DNA of 64,000 bases from Watersipora subatra (taxonomy: Eukaryota; Bryozoa; Gymnolaemata; Cheilostomatida; Watersiporidae): contig NC_088708.1 of assembly GCF_963576615.1 (NCBI RefSeq), positions 3,906,001-3,970,000 of the forward strand, written 5' to 3'. The number at the start of each line of letters is the position of its first letter. Positions within the stretch are counted from its first letter, which is position 1. Position numbers and translations under genes: made by a program. This document shows positions 11,452 to 24,775 of this stretch, piece after piece. The notes beneath the pieces are model-generated. The model worked only from the letters and a program-made list of their open reading frames with translations, did no database searches and was not told where the DNA came from.

Positions 11452-14400
11452 TTACTCTTTCCCACTGACAGACTCCTCGAGGCTGTGCAATATCCTCTTC
11501 AAGTCATTCGGAGTGAATGCCTGCAACAAACAGTGTTGAACAAATGAGATCTCAAACTGCTATTCAATAAATATTTAAAAAAGTAGCCTGTCTAGCTCGC
11601 GAAGAGGAAACGAAATGTGACGACATGAACTCTGACCTTGTAGAGCTGATAGTTCTCCGATTGGATGATATCTATGAGCTGTTTCAGCTCATCCTTTCGC
11701 TGCGTTTCATCAAGAATCTTATGCAAAAGGGAGACAACTTCTGGTATACAAAGTTGCCTCAGTCTAGTCAGTTGCTCCTGCCTAGCCAGATAGTTGGGGT
11801 CCTCAGATTCTCCTTCCGACATGTCCTCCATCCAACCACCAGCAAAGAGCAACACAGCTTTCAGCTGGTCTATCGTGTGCTGTACAAAGAAAACGAGACC
11901 ATCTCGCTCTAAGATATACTTGCATCGTACCAACTAATGGAGTATGAAACTAATAGTTAAGTAAGATGAACCTGACTTGGTACATCTGATGAGCATTCAG
12001 TTGAAAAAAACATTATCGATTCCTGATTAAAAGATACCATATATAAAAATCGAATGAATAACAACTCTCAATATAGTAATATGTATTTATACACTAGCAT
12101 TTACATAATGTAATTATGTCACACAGTATCTGAAGATATGATGTATTTGTAGACTAGACAGTGTATGATGCCCTTCTTTGCTAACTTAGACAGAATCTAG
12201 TAAAAACTGACCTCCGTAGAGGCTATCAGTGCATTTTGCCATCGCTGTAAATCATGCTCATACTGTTTCATCTTGTGTTCTAAAGTGACAGATTCAGCAA
12301 AATGCCTACTGGCATTGTTGGCAGGTTTAGTAGGTGCTTGATGCAGGTGAGTAAACCAATCATCGAATGCTTGCAGGGCCTCCTGTAAAAACCACAGTGA
12401 ACGATGACCCGCTGTAGTGAAAGGGAGCCACGCTCAAATTAGAGATTCTCAAGAGAACACTCCGCAAATGGTGAATGAATATAAGACTTAACTATAGAAA
12501 AATAATTCGTGTTAGCAGCGGTTACATTTCATAAGATAAACTATTAACTAGTTTACCAAACCTCTCTGACATGGCTTATTGCTATTGTCACAGAAGTTGA
12601 ACATGACACTCAGAAGACAACTATTGAATCTGATAGAGTGGTTCAACTTAGGATGGTACAACTGGCTAAACTAAAGAGAAGACAACTTTGTATAGGCTGA
12701 GGAAAGCTGACCAACCAAGTAAGTCCTGAAGCAGATGCATTCTTTAATAGCGTTTGAGTCGTCCATGAGTTGCATGTCCTCCTTCCCAGCAAGAGCCCTG
12801 CCTATGCAGTCAGCTGGCAACTTGGAATAAACCTCCTTCAGTCTCTGGTGATCCTTTATAGCTATAGAACACAATAAATCATGATTTACATGCGATACAT
12901 GTTTGTTCCCTGCTACAATAATTTCTTTCCAACTTTAACAATACAATTTAGAAAATATCAAGACTCAGTGCTATATATGAATAAAGTCAAACTTCCCGGT
13001 GGACTTTTACCCATGATGTAAAACTTGGTAGCTGCAGCGAGAGATGAACTCAGGCAATAAGTAACAGATAAACATGAGCAAACACCTTCAGATTAATTCT
13101 GTCAAGTCTGCGGCATTTAGTCATTACTAGCTTACTAAAAACACACTTGAAGCAAAGTTTTAACCTTTTACTAAACTTGCTTTAATTTTGTCGTCTTTAT
13201 AATCTGTTTCTGGTTCGGTGCTTTTTGCCTCGCATTCACTATACTTCTAGCCAACCTTTTAAAAAACTTTTTTAAACTTATTTAATAAGAAATATTGAGC
13301 GACGCTGTTCTCGAAAGTGGTCTCTCGGATACTTCGCCATGTAGTGGCCATTGAGAACCGGCTCGTAGGCTCATATCTCAATGATTACTCGTATCTGAAA
13401 GAAACTTAGTTAAAATGCTGCTCGTATCTAGATTTCCTAGCATGTTGAACACTCATAAGTTGAGGTAAGACTGTAATGTTGAACACTCATAAGTTGAGGT
13501 AAGACTGTATTGTTGAACACTCATAAGTTGAGGTAAGACTGTAATGTTGAACACTCATAAGTTGAGGTAAGACTGTAATGGAATAATAAAAATATATTTT
13601 TATAAATTAGAACCTTATTCGGTTTCTTACCCATAATTCATATTTCAACTTTAGTCTCTTACGTAATTTATATAATGTAGGCCTACTTGTTTTAATGCTA
13701 TATATGTAATTATCTGAAACGTTTATCTTTAAGTTTTTGAGCTATGGAATGAATTAAATGGAACTCAATATGCTCTTACAAGAATAATTGCTCCGACATT
13801 GACTGCTTTGACATACAAAACAGTGATATTAGAATAGATAAACTTCATACGCCGAGGTTTGACTGTATGATCATCATCAGTGATTACTCAGTCCTGTCAA
13901 AAGGTCTAAGAATATCAAGTGCAGAAGGACTGACGATATCAACAGTACATGGTGAGAGAGAGGAGGCAGTCTAAAGAGAACGACTGAAGAACTTATTGAA
14001 CCAGCCTACTGTGCAAGAGTCCTCTCTACATATAATCACTACGGTTCAGACCATTCTAAGCATCAACCTTCTTATAATATGCTAATATGTAGATGCATGT
14101 TTGGTCACAACTTCAACAGCATTTATTGTTTGAACACTAATGAGCAATCACAGGTGCCATTGCTTATGACTGTTGACCAATGAGTTGACAGTTCACTAAC
14201 CATGAGTTGTCAGTTCACTAACCAATGAGTTGTCAGTTCACTAACCAATGAGTTGACAGTTCAATAACCAATGAGTTGACAGTTCACTAACCAATGAGTT
14301 GACAGTTCACTAACCAATGAGTTGACAGTTCATTGACCAATGAGTTGACAGTTCACTGACCAATGAGTTGACAGTTCACGAACCAATTGACAGTTCACTA

Positions 14401-17400
14401 AGCAGCATAACTGTCAAAGCACTGTTGACAGAATCAACAGAACCTCAGGGTTGTGCGAGAAAAGATCTATTTCCTACCTAGAAAAACCCTCATCTGGGCA
14501 TTGCATTGATGGATGCAGTCCATAATCTGCTCTGGGTCAATCAGTAGCCACTCAAGGCTGTCAATAATACTGTCGACCTATCAAAAATAAATTATTACAT
14601 GTATTTATGCATTGGCATACTCTATTTTAAAGCCGAAGCTACACTTTTCATGTTGCTTTAAGATGCACCGAGCAGCAGATTTACTGATTTATCAGAGCTG
14701 TGACCTTCATAATAAAAGGTCAGCCTGAGGTGAGCTGTCTACAGATCTGCACCTTGTAGATCATGAGTCTGAGTTATGGTAGCGAAAGGACTAGCGATCC
14801 AACATCTCAACGTTATAAAAAAATCATGGATTTGTCAGATGTACATAAGATGGTCTGTTTCCTTTGAGAGCATTGAAAAGGTAAAAAGTCATACCTGCGG
14901 CCTGTTCTCAACGCTGATGACCTCATTTCCAGATGCATGGATGTCTATCAGATTTTTAAGTTTTACTAATGAGTTTTCTGTCACAATCCTGGTGATGGTA
15001 GACATGTCCAGACCGGCTTGTTTGCCCAGAGTCAAAACCATGAGTCTATCATCCTTCTCCTTCACACCTGTCAAACATGAGATATTCCACTGGGCTTTAA
15101 AAATGAAATTTTAAATTGAAGGGTAATAACTGAACAAGTAAATGTTTGTCAACATTCCATTTGTCTTTTCTTTAGTGGCTGTAGAACACATTTCATAAAT
15201 ATTTAGAGCTTGCATTCAAGCAAGTAGGACTCGTTCCTTAGCAATTGTTCTCAAGTCTTTCAGAACTAAATGTTAACTCTACGGTAGTAATTTGTGTTAT
15301 GCAAGAAAGCAGCAATTTATCAGGAAGCTGGCTTTTATTAAAGAGAATGTCTGGCATCAACGAGCAAAGTTTTGTTCCAGAACTTTAGTCGAAAAAGGAT
15401 ACTAAAGAGCACCATTGAACTGATTCTCGTACTAAACATGTTTGAGAAGGTAAAAGACGGACAGGAGGCAGCTAGTAAATCATAATATAGGCACGCACTT
15501 TCTAAAAAGAGGCCGTAGGTGATGAGTTGACTCTCTCTTGGAAGCACAGCGCAGTAAGTAGCCACTAGCTTATACTGCTTACTGTCCATCAGGTATCTCA
15601 TATATCCCTCTACCAGTTCACACACCTGCAAAACATGTCACCATCATTTAGCCCCTTCACAGAATATAACCGGATAGAGAAGACAAGTATAAACATACAA
15701 AAATACAAGCGATTGAGAAGTGTTTGTAGTGAAGTGGATGAAGTCATCTCAGCTCTTCAAAGTCACATCAATCTACATAAAGTGTTGATAGATACTCACA
15801 GACTCCTCCACGGCAACTTTATCCATGCTTCTGAGAAAGAGTACAAAGTGAGCCATGAAACGTAATATGTGGGGTGAGAGTGTGTTGCCCCTCTGTGCAT
15901 CCACCATGACTTCCACTAAGGCTACAATCAATAAAGAAGCTGTCTTAGAACTACAAGTTACTTTATTCTGTAGCAATTTTATGCTGAGAAATATGTGTTA
16001 GTCGCTCACTTGAATGCCATTAACCATTCAACTCATATAGTCATCGCCCTGACATAACTAGGCAATTGTTATATGTGCACTAAGTATGTGTGACCTTGAA
16101 GCAATGTTATGGGTGGTCCAGCTGATGCTATCTTTATGACTCATCAGTACTGATCAAGCAGCCTAGCTAAGCAGTCGTCTTGAGTTATCCTTGTCAACAT
16201 TCATACAATAAAACCACCTTGAGGAAACTCCACATTATAACAGCAATACCATGATCATACACATCCATTCTCATAGGCTAGCAATGCTATGTTTATGGTG
16301 CAGACATCCTGAATACGAGACTTTAGCAAATGCATCTGCCAGAGTCAAACAGGTCAAGCAGGTCACATACTAGAGTCGAACAGCAAGGATTCAGTGGTGT
16401 AATCAGCAGGTCACACACCAGAGTCGCACAGCAAGGATTCAGTGGTGTAATCAGCAGGTCACACACCAGAGTAGAACAGCAAGGATTCAGTGGTGTAATC
16501 TAGAGGTGGAACGGGATAGGTTTTTTAAGTTCGAGACGAGACTCAATTGTAAAAATTCGAGACTCGAGACAGTAAAATAATGAGCATTTGGTGATGATTT
16601 CACAACACAAGGACTAGCGCACTTGATATATGAAATTGATAAACCTCTTTTTAAATTGAATTTTCTGCTGGTGTAAACGATTTAAATACAACATTTTAAT
16701 AGCAATATGCATGTATTTTTTGTAAACAAAAGTGAGTTAAGTGACACAAACAGCTCTAAAATAGCAAAATTATATATTTCTAAGAATTTGGAGCTTGATT
16801 GATAATAATTATTATAAACATATTGCTTTGTACATGCATATTTTTACCATCTATTGAATAGGTCTTACTTTATATTGTAATGAAATGTGTAATGAAGCCG
16901 ATAGCCAGATCTACAAAGTGCCGCAACTAAAAGAACACACAATAACACTTTCATTCTCATTGGTTCATTTATGTTAAGTTTTGTTTGTGTATTAACAGTA
17001 GTATGTGAATTATATTTAAATTTTACTCATGAAATTATATGAATTACTGTATATATTTTTATATTTAACTAACGATAATGTCATTGTTACCCAGAACGCG
17101 GACTATGGTCGACACAGCCTTTTGTTCGTTTCTTTGTGTCTGGGCAAGTTTTACCTGCAATTGGTTGTATATAAAAGAAGCCTGAATTTTATGAAGGGCA
17201 GTTGGTGTTTGGACACGATACGATAAAATACAGATATTTTACCCGCAAGTCTTATTTATTAAACTGGATTACCCGGAGGGCAATTGGATATGAGCTGGTA
17301 TCTTTTTAAGGACACAGAACCAGACTACAATATATTAACAGGGTCATTGTCAGGACTACATGATTAGACTCGGCGGCCAACATAATCAATAACAACAGGT

Positions 17401-20400
17401 AGTAACGGACCGGGTATAACTTTAAAGGCAGTCGCCCGCAATCGATTACAATATATGGAGTTGTTGTTACCGCGGGAAGCCATGTTTTAACAGCCGTGCA
17501 CAGGCGCTTTAGTTCTATTTCCTGTCTCGAGTTTGGCAATAGTTAGGTCGAGACAAGATCAATCCGGGATGAGACAGGTCGATACTTGAGATGTCTCGTG
17601 TCTCGTTCCACCTCTAGTGTAATCAGCAGGTCACACACTCAGCAGACTCGGTGCCCCTAAACACATCTCATTAGGCAGTCTCCGTTTGCTCAGTGATATA
17701 TTTCATTCAGCCCTGCCACCAAGCATGACTGTGTCAACCATCTCCATCATTTACACATGCATAAGGCTTAATATGTAGAATATTAGCACTAAAGGGAGAA
17801 CTGTGTGACTTTTACCTTTGATGACAGTTTACCTAGCCAATCAACTGGTAGTACCAGCGATCTACTTGTTTAAAGCTCCCCGGGAGCTGTCTATGCCAAA
17901 GAACGTGACAAAGGCAAATACTACGCATGTACAAAATGTGTCATGATCACAGAAACCATGGTTAAGTCGGGATTATAAGATTTAGAGTTATCTGCATTAA
18001 CAGAAGGAGAAAATTCTCACAATTATTTTGCAAAAAAAATTTTGATTCTAGCTTAATTACAACAGATTTTATGGTCAATAAACTGAATGCATGTTTACCA
18101 TCAGTGCGAAAACCTAGTTCCGAGAAAACTGGTGTTAAAGTCTGAGAAACGAAAACCGATGCACAGTTTTGTTTGCATTTCAAAACGTCATAGCAACCAA
18201 TATTAAGAGGTTGTGATATTTATCTAGATTTCTGAATTTGTATCAAAAAAATTATGCTGAATTTAAAAATCTAAACAGATTTTGGCCGGTTGTCATAGAA
18301 ATGGCTGTATATCTATAAGAAAATGTATTACCTAATTTTGCAGATATTAAAAACGGCTTGGCAGTGCTGCGATATTGAGCACAACCGTAGTATGATCCAC
18401 AAAATGTTAAAAAATAATAATAGCGGTAACATATTGCACATCATTGGTCACTTCATACTTTGATCTTGCAAATTCGAATAATTTTTCTTATAATCAAATC
18501 TTATAAAATCGAATAATTATTCTTATAATTAATATTGTAAAAATCTTATATGAATGGTTAAGAATATATCATGGTCATTCCCTTTACTTACACTGCTTTT
18601 GGCATCAGTTGGAATACCAAAGTACTCATTATAAGTGTCCAAAATGTCAGAATTATCCCTCAAATCGGCAAAAAAGAAACGATTACGTTTTTCGGACGCC
18701 ATTTATCAGTACTTCCTGTTTAGCATAGCAACGGTTTTAAGGGGTTTTTCCGAGGTTTTAAGACATTTATTATCTAAACTGACTTCAGATTCAGAAAGAT
18801 CACTCTTTGATTAGTCCAGAAGCATGTGTTATCAAAATCCTTACCAAAATTATAAATTCAGTTAGTGGAACTTTAAAGTCGAATAACTCAACTTCGTGAT
18901 TTGCGACTTAACCATGGTTTCTGTGACCGCGACCCAAATAGTCGCAGGCTGATAATTTCATATTAAGAATAATTTTCATATAAGAAATTTTTTAGTCAGT
19001 CAGTGTACATGACATGTAAAGAGTTACATTTCAAGTAAATTAATCAAAAACTCCCTTGACTATTAACGGCCTACATGTCGATTATGCTAAAGGATTACCT
19101 ATTTATATTTTATGTCTTTATGGAACATTGACCATGGTTACTAGTTATTACCAAGTGACCTTTTTACTCAGCAACCAATAGGAGAAACTTATCAGTGGTT
19201 GTTATATGACTAGCAACATCAATGTAGATCTACAAAATGATATCAACAAAATGAGAGAAGATATTGTAGTGGCCAGTGCAGAAGAGCAGTAGCCTCACAA
19301 GAGGCTACTGCTCTTCCGCACGTTTGCGAAATATATAGCCTCACAAGAGGCTATATATTTCGCAAATATTCACATATGTACCTCTTTTGTAGTAATTTAA
19401 ACACCTTGGAAAGACTAATTGATGATAGAGGACTTGTTACCTCTTATACCTTACCATCATAATCACCGGTTATGAGGTGCTTCTGTATTTTATGGAAGAA
19501 TCTCTGGCACTGATCTCTCACAGACTCCTTTTGTGAAGCCTCTAGCTCTTTGAAGAGTTGATTAACATTTGTAGTCTTGGCCCAGTAGGCTGCGGGTAGC
19601 TCTACAAGCTGGTGGTCTGCACTGGAGGTGTGCAGCCTCATATGCTGCTCAAGTTCTATGTCAACCAGCACCTGACGACAAAGTTAAAGCAGGCTTGATA
19701 GCGAACAGTAACAGACCTTGAGAGAAGCATTGGTATCCACAAATAGTCCACGACAGGAACATTTAAGGCTGATTTATACCAGTCCATCTTCAGCGTATAT
19801 CTCTATTACAAATATTAAATTTTTTGCCGTTTTCTTTGCTCTAGTCTCAGCGACCTAATCAGGTTCTTTTTATGATTATGAATTTGAGGTCAAGGTTCTG
19901 CCTGTTTCAAGATACCACCAAAACCTTTCTTATGAGATGATATGTCTCTTCTTTCATTGGCCATACAAAATCTAAGCAGCTTCTGAAAAAAGGCTTTTAC
20001 TGAGATGGAGGTTTGTAACACTGAAAAATCTCGAAGCTGATACATAGCTAGTGCACTCCAGCCTCTACATCTTAAATGTCTTGCTGTGCTGCCCACACCA
20101 CTCTGCTTACAAGGCTTTCATTTCCAACCAAAAAGCAGGAAAAATAAAAACAGAGTGAAGCTGAGGACACATCAACGTTGAAAGAGACTAAATCATAACA
20201 GTTGGCTACTCGTGGTCAGTATTGCTTCTTCGCAGAGCACCAGATGCATTGATACAAACAGGCTTTGAGATCTAATAGGAAAATAATTAACTCTCAGAGA
20301 AATTATTACTTGTAAGTCAATTGACTTTAGTTAAAGCTGAACGAGGAATTGCCCACAAAGGCTTACCATACAATGTCAAGCCTTTGACGGCGATTCCTCC

Positions 20401-23400
20401 TCTAATTACATCATCGCTATGGTGAATGACAATCTATAATATACCTTGAGATGTGCCCAGAGAGCATCTGTCCAATTATCACAGACAGCAAGCACCTGCT
20501 CCAAGTTGCCAGAAAGGCTGGCATAAATGGCCTTCTCATAAGTTGAACATGAATCCTGGCAAATATAAATATGCATGAAAGCCTCTAAGTGTTTAGTACT
20601 AGTATAATGACAACTGTAACACCTGACTAAAAATTGGTTGTTGTATACAAAATATTATTATTAAAATATTATTATTTAAAAATTATTTTTTAAACAGTTT
20701 CATTAGCAAAAGTTTTAAATTCACATAAAAGCCATTTACATATTCACCATGCAAGTTTGAGCAAGCGTCTAATACTACCTCTTGTGAAAGAGACCAACAG
20801 GTAGACTTCCATACATCACGAAACTGGTTGCCAGTTGAGTCCAGCTGTTCGTCTACATCACTGGTAAAGTTGGGATCATGAGAGAGCTTCCAACCTTCTA
20901 GAGTCGCCGCCCTCCATGACTGGCCACAGCTACAATATCCATTCATATGAACATGGTGTGCCTCACACACAAAACTGTAACACGAATTTCATTGGGCTCA
21001 AAATGCCCATAAATTATAAGCCTCTAACAAATATGTTTTTAATACTTATCGATTTTAGCTAACAACTAATCATCAATGATCATGCAAGCTACCAAAATGA
21101 GTTACTGATTAGACATGATAGAACAGCATAATGGTAAAATGAACAATCACAGTGTGAATAAGATATGAATTAGAATTCACTGTAGAAGTGCCCAATTTTA
21201 ACATACATATGGCGAAGGTTTTACATAATTATATCAACCTTGAAAAGTGAATTGCATAAAATGAAAAAGTACAAATTTCTCATGCTAAAACAAGACAGAC
21301 ACAGAGTGTACAACCCACCGCACGCATAACTGATGTGCCTCTTCTAGCTTTCCAGCCCTGAGTAGAGCAAATACATATCTCACTAATCGGTCATCATCCT
21401 CTTGGTCAAGGCTGGCCAGCCGCTGACCGGTTCGGTGAGGAGCGTCAGGGTCCTGAAGTGAATTCAAACAACGACTGTATGTATCGTGCTAAGATTATAC
21501 TATTTGGTCTTTTGGGAGCTTTCACATCAACACTTTACTCTCACATGATACACAAAAACAACAGGCATTCTCCTAGCAAAGAAAGTCTCATAGAAAGTGC
21601 GATAATAGCTAACCAGAGAAATGTCGATAATTTCATATACATTAGACGCTTCTACAATGTAAATAATCCGTTCCAGGAACATTTCCGTTATAGGAATTCT
21701 ACATTATACGATCAGTACGGCAAGTCGTGCAAGCAGGGCAGGACAGTGTGGACAAGTGGGGCAGGGCAGTGTGGACAAGCGGGGCAGGGCAGTGTGGACA
21801 AGCGGCGCAGGGCAGTGTGGACAAATGAGGCAGGGCAGTGTGGACAAGCGGGGCAGGGCAGTGTGGACAAGTGGGGCAGGGCAGTGTGGACAAGCGGGGC
21901 AGGGCAATGTGGACAAGTGGGGCAGGGCAGTATGGACAAGCGGGGCAGGGCAGTGTGGACAAGTGGGGCAGGGCAGTGTGGACAATGCGTGCAGTCCCAA
22001 GTGCAACAAGAGAAAAGTGATATTTTATGGCCAACTGATATTCTTGTTAATCAAATAGAATTTGAGAACTTGCTCCGACTTGACACTACGTTATGTGGAA
22101 TAAAATGACTAGCATAAGCATACCCTGATAGCACTTAATAAGTAATAATTCAGTAGCTGATGTGCAACTCACCAAATATTCCACAAGAATCTCTGCCTTC
22201 TTAGAAGAAGACTTTTTGAGATGCAGCGTGTTCTCCCTGTAGAAAGGAGACACGTGAGCCGAAGGTACAGAATTGTACATATACTAAAAACTCTTTTGTA
22301 CAAACTCTGTACATGCACTTTTGAAAGTAAGAGAACAGTTAGCGGTTGTAGAGAAGCGAGGTTCCTACAAAATCAAATATCGGAGATGTAAATATTGATC
22401 AGAAGAAAGCCTAGACTCACCACATGACACTAGACTTCTCCGAAAAATATTGCACTTTGTTATAGAAATCGTCAAGCACATCCTCGCTGTTCATCATCTC
22501 AAGCCAGTCAACCACAATCTGGCACCGTCTAACTTTCTCATTATCGCTGAAGAACTGCTCCATCAGTTGTCTGTTGGTCATCACCTGAAACGAAGTGAAC
22601 TGCAAGTCTAGCTACTCATCAGCGAAGATAGCGCAGACTGTGACTAGCTGCGGTGGCTGAAGCTGACAGGTGACCACAGGTGCTCAGCAATGCTATTCAT
22701 TTATATAGAACACAAACCGTCTGCTCTTCATCCTCCATCATCTCCTCATCAGGCCTCAGCTCCATATCTACGATGTCCTTGAGAAGTGAAGCTGCTAACT
22801 GCCACGTCCACATTTCTGATCGCAAGTTCGTGTGCAGCTGCAGAAGACCTGATATTCTGTAAGACACAAATATTCTCATTATTTGCGTCTCTCTTCATTC
22901 TAAAACCTGACTTACTAAAACAAAGATAAAACTGGTAGAAAAATTACTTTATTGATTAGTAAGTTTACATGCATCTGTGTGTAGCTTGTGGTAAGCGCAT
23001 TCACCTGGGGGATGTTTAGTCTCAATGGCATGAAAAAACCTTGTTCCTAGTTAATCTCTCACAATTGAATTTAAATTATACTTCCTAACACAATTAACAA
23101 GCTGTCTAGCTTTTTGGTTTATGAAAGACCACTTCCAAAAAATGTTGAAAAACGAAAGGAGTGACAAGTGCGAGATTACCGGTGTCGAGATGCTGTTGTG
23201 CCCTTTATCAGTGATTTGGAAATATTAGTTATAGTACTGAGAACAGTACTGTAGGCCTGCATCATATCAAAGACTTGACTAGGGGCAGAATTCCTTCGAA
23301 ATATCTCCTCAAAATGTTCAAATATCTCGCTGCTTTCTAAAATTGCAGAGCTACTAGTTGATACTGTCAAAAGGCGACACCTGAGTGATTAAAAACAGAG

Positions 23401-24059
23401 TAATGATTACGCTAATGAACTGCTAAAAACCCGAGTCATTATTTTAACTGCTAAAGGATGGTGTACCTAGATTGGCTGTTTTGTCCTCCAATAAGAGCGA
23501 TACATTGGTAGTCGCATCCCCTGAGAGTGTGACATCTAACAAAGGATTAAATGTCTTGCCACCGAGTAGGTTGATGGTATGATCTTGTTCTCCTCCCTCA
23601 AACTACAAACATCGAGCATGAACTAACCACTAAAAGACCACAGTAACATACACCAGATATTATAACATACTTATGTAAATACTAAATAACTTACAGTTAA
23701 ACTTAAATCTGCTGGAGACTGGTAGAATGAGCCACGACCAGGAGAGGCTATCGGAACCCTTCGAGTGGTAGAAGACAATCGAGGTGACTCCAACTGACCT
23801 AAACCGTACAAAGCCATAAATGGTAGCATAAAACTATCTGAAAATCCTCACCATTGTGGGAAATAACATGTTATATAACTGCTCCATTACATGCATAAAA
23901 TCACACATCGAAAAGCAAAATCCAAGATGGCTAGATAAACGTACTGTGATTAAAGACACTACGAGAGAGCCTGGCAGATCGAGAGGGGCTACCAACTCCG
24001 GTAAAAGAGGTCCTGAATGGACTTGGTTTACTACCACTTGCAGCATCAAGCAATTTCAT
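11452..24059 (-). CDS. NUP107: nucleoporin Nup107, complete 19-exon gene
   Basis: Scaffold subunit of the Y-shaped (Nup107-160) complex of the nuclear pore. Exons: 23945-24059, 23695-23798, 23467-23602, 23180-23363, 22718-22856, 22421-22584, 22173-22236, 21319-21452, 20779-20974, 20445-20555, 19455-19671, 15800-15921, 15499-15625, 14895-15067, 14478-14577, 12716-12861, 12212-12382, 11637-11933 and 11452-11520. They total 2769 bases, 922 residues, against about 925 in human. Family signatures along the chain: [98 protein letters not shown]. All introns have GT/AG ends and matching phases. The N-terminus ([19 protein letters not shown]) is Ser/Arg-rich and disordered-looking, as in the family. 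The intron between 15921 and 19455 is 3.5 kb and contains two transposons; a full coding frame suggests a functional gene. Confidence 0.95.
13441..13580. repeat. 34-bp minisatellite, four copies
   Basis: Four almost identical copies of a 34-bp unit beginning TGTTGAACACTCATAAGTTG lie in the 1.6-kb NUP107 intron 12862-14477. The remainder of that intron shows nothing else recognisable apart from the array at 14170. Confidence 0.9.
14170..14400. repeat. 23-bp minisatellite, about ten copies
   Basis: The unit is close to CAATGAGTTGACAGTTCACT plus AAC, repeated head-to-tail with point differences, just inside the intron that precedes the exon 14478-14577. Confidence 0.9.
16340..16500. repeat. roughly 48-bp tandem repeat, interrupted by a transposon
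   Basis: About three copies of a unit containing AGCAAGGATTCAGTGGTGTA and TCAGCAGGTCACACACCAGA. The array is broken at 16500 by the inserted element 16501-17616 and resumes at 17617 with GTGTAATCAGCAGGTCACAC, so the array is older than the insertion. Confidence 0.85.
16501..17616. mobile_element. non-autonomous hAT-like transposon with 8-bp target duplication
   Basis: The element begins TAGAGGTGGAACGGGATA and ends with the inverted TCTCGTTCCACCTCTA, and both flanks carry the 8-bp duplication GTGTAATC (16493-16500 and 17617-17624). An 8-bp duplication and these termini suit the hAT superfamily. The 1.1-kb interior contains subterminal CGAGAC/GTCTCG repeats and no transposase frame that I can recognise. 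It sits in the 3.5-kb NUP107 intron and must be spliced out. Confidence 0.85.
17947..18926. mobile_element. inverted-repeat element in NUP107 intron
   Basis: The ends are inverted copies of TCACAGAAACCATGGTTAAG (plus TCG), at 17947-17969 and 18904-18926, about 980 bp apart. I cannot find a convincing target duplication, so superfamily is open. No coding frame inside. It lies about 330 bp from the hAT-like element in the same intron. Confidence 0.65.
19281..19366. repeat. two adjacent perfect hairpins sharing one core
   Basis: Hairpin 1 (19281-19316) has a 16-bp stem and hairpin 2 (19323-19366) a 20-bp stem. Both have the loop ACAA and the same inner stem GCCTC/GAGGC, while their outer stems differ completely. 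They lie in the NUP107 intron, about 90 bases from the exon 19455-19671. See the finding for interpretation. Confidence 0.9.
19672..20444. other. NUP107 intron, nothing recognised
   Basis: This 0.77-kb intron between the exons 20445-20555 and 19455-19671 holds no exon, RNA gene or repeat that I can support. Confidence 0.5.
21733..21990. repeat. GC-rich 23-bp minisatellite, about eleven copies
   Basis: Copies of a 23-bp unit close to GGGCAGGGCAGTGTGGACAA plus GCG lie in the intron between NUP107 exons 22173-22236 and 21319-21452. The array lacks stop triplets in most frames on both strands, so it produces several long spurious reading frames. Base composition is far richer in G than the surrounding intron. 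Confidence 0.95.
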
Positions 24060-24114
24060 AGCTAGAATAGCGTTAAGGAAGAAGTACTGCTAGCTGTTCT
24101 TGTTGTTTATAGCG

Positions 24115-24775
24115 CAAGTCCTCATGCTCAAGCCGCGCGGCTTGTGCTCAAAAACAGATGACTCACGAAAGAAAAATATAATCCACCAACAAGCCGCATA
24201 TGCCCACAGACCGCGGCTAATGACTGAGGTTTTGTCGTCCTAGACCCCTTTGAGAGCAAAAGTGTTGAGACGGGTTTCGCTATACCCCCGTCCTCTTGAA
24301 TAAGAAAACAGGTTACATCAGTACACGTGAAAAGAATTTTCTTTTACATCCAAGTTCGAATTAAAATTCCTAAACCCTTGCATCAAGAACGTACTTGCCA
24401 TGTCTCAGCTAGATTTTTATTGCGCTGTTAGAGGGCTTCACATTTACGAAAAGATGTCGGTCAAGAATGAAAAGGTGTTAATAACCTAAGACTGTGGTGA
24501 GTTAAACCTGAGCGATAAATTTTTCTTTAGTCTAAAGTATTCCATAAATATGACCTTGAAAATAAACGAGTAGGTCGCCAAACCCCCGTACATACATGAG
24601 TGTATCATGACTGCGATTCTACGGTTATAGCGCGAAACTGAGCAGAGACCGCATTTATCGAGAAGCCGCCCTGAGCCACACGTAAGTTCTAAAAACTTGG
24701 CTTTAGCCGCGGCTTATGACTTTGAACCAGAAGCCGCGCCCAACGACAAGCTGCGCGGCTTGAGCATAAGACTTA
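24115..24775. mobile_element. inverted-repeat element abutting the NUP107 5' end
   Basis: Inverted ends share ATGCTCAAGCCGCGC with a GGCTTGT continuation (24115-24145 and 24746-24775). Several further GCCGC/GCGGC motifs occur inside. The left end is only 55 bases upstream of the NUP107 start codon, so the element forms the proximal promoter or 5'UTR region. No target duplication is clear and no coding frame is present. Confidence 0.6.

Noticed and set aside
21458-22108. 216-codon open frame on the plus strand with a [10 protein letters not shown]-type peptide repeat
   Set aside because: It is the 23-bp GC-rich minisatellite read in frame within a NUP107 intron, with no homology and with equally long frames on the other strand.
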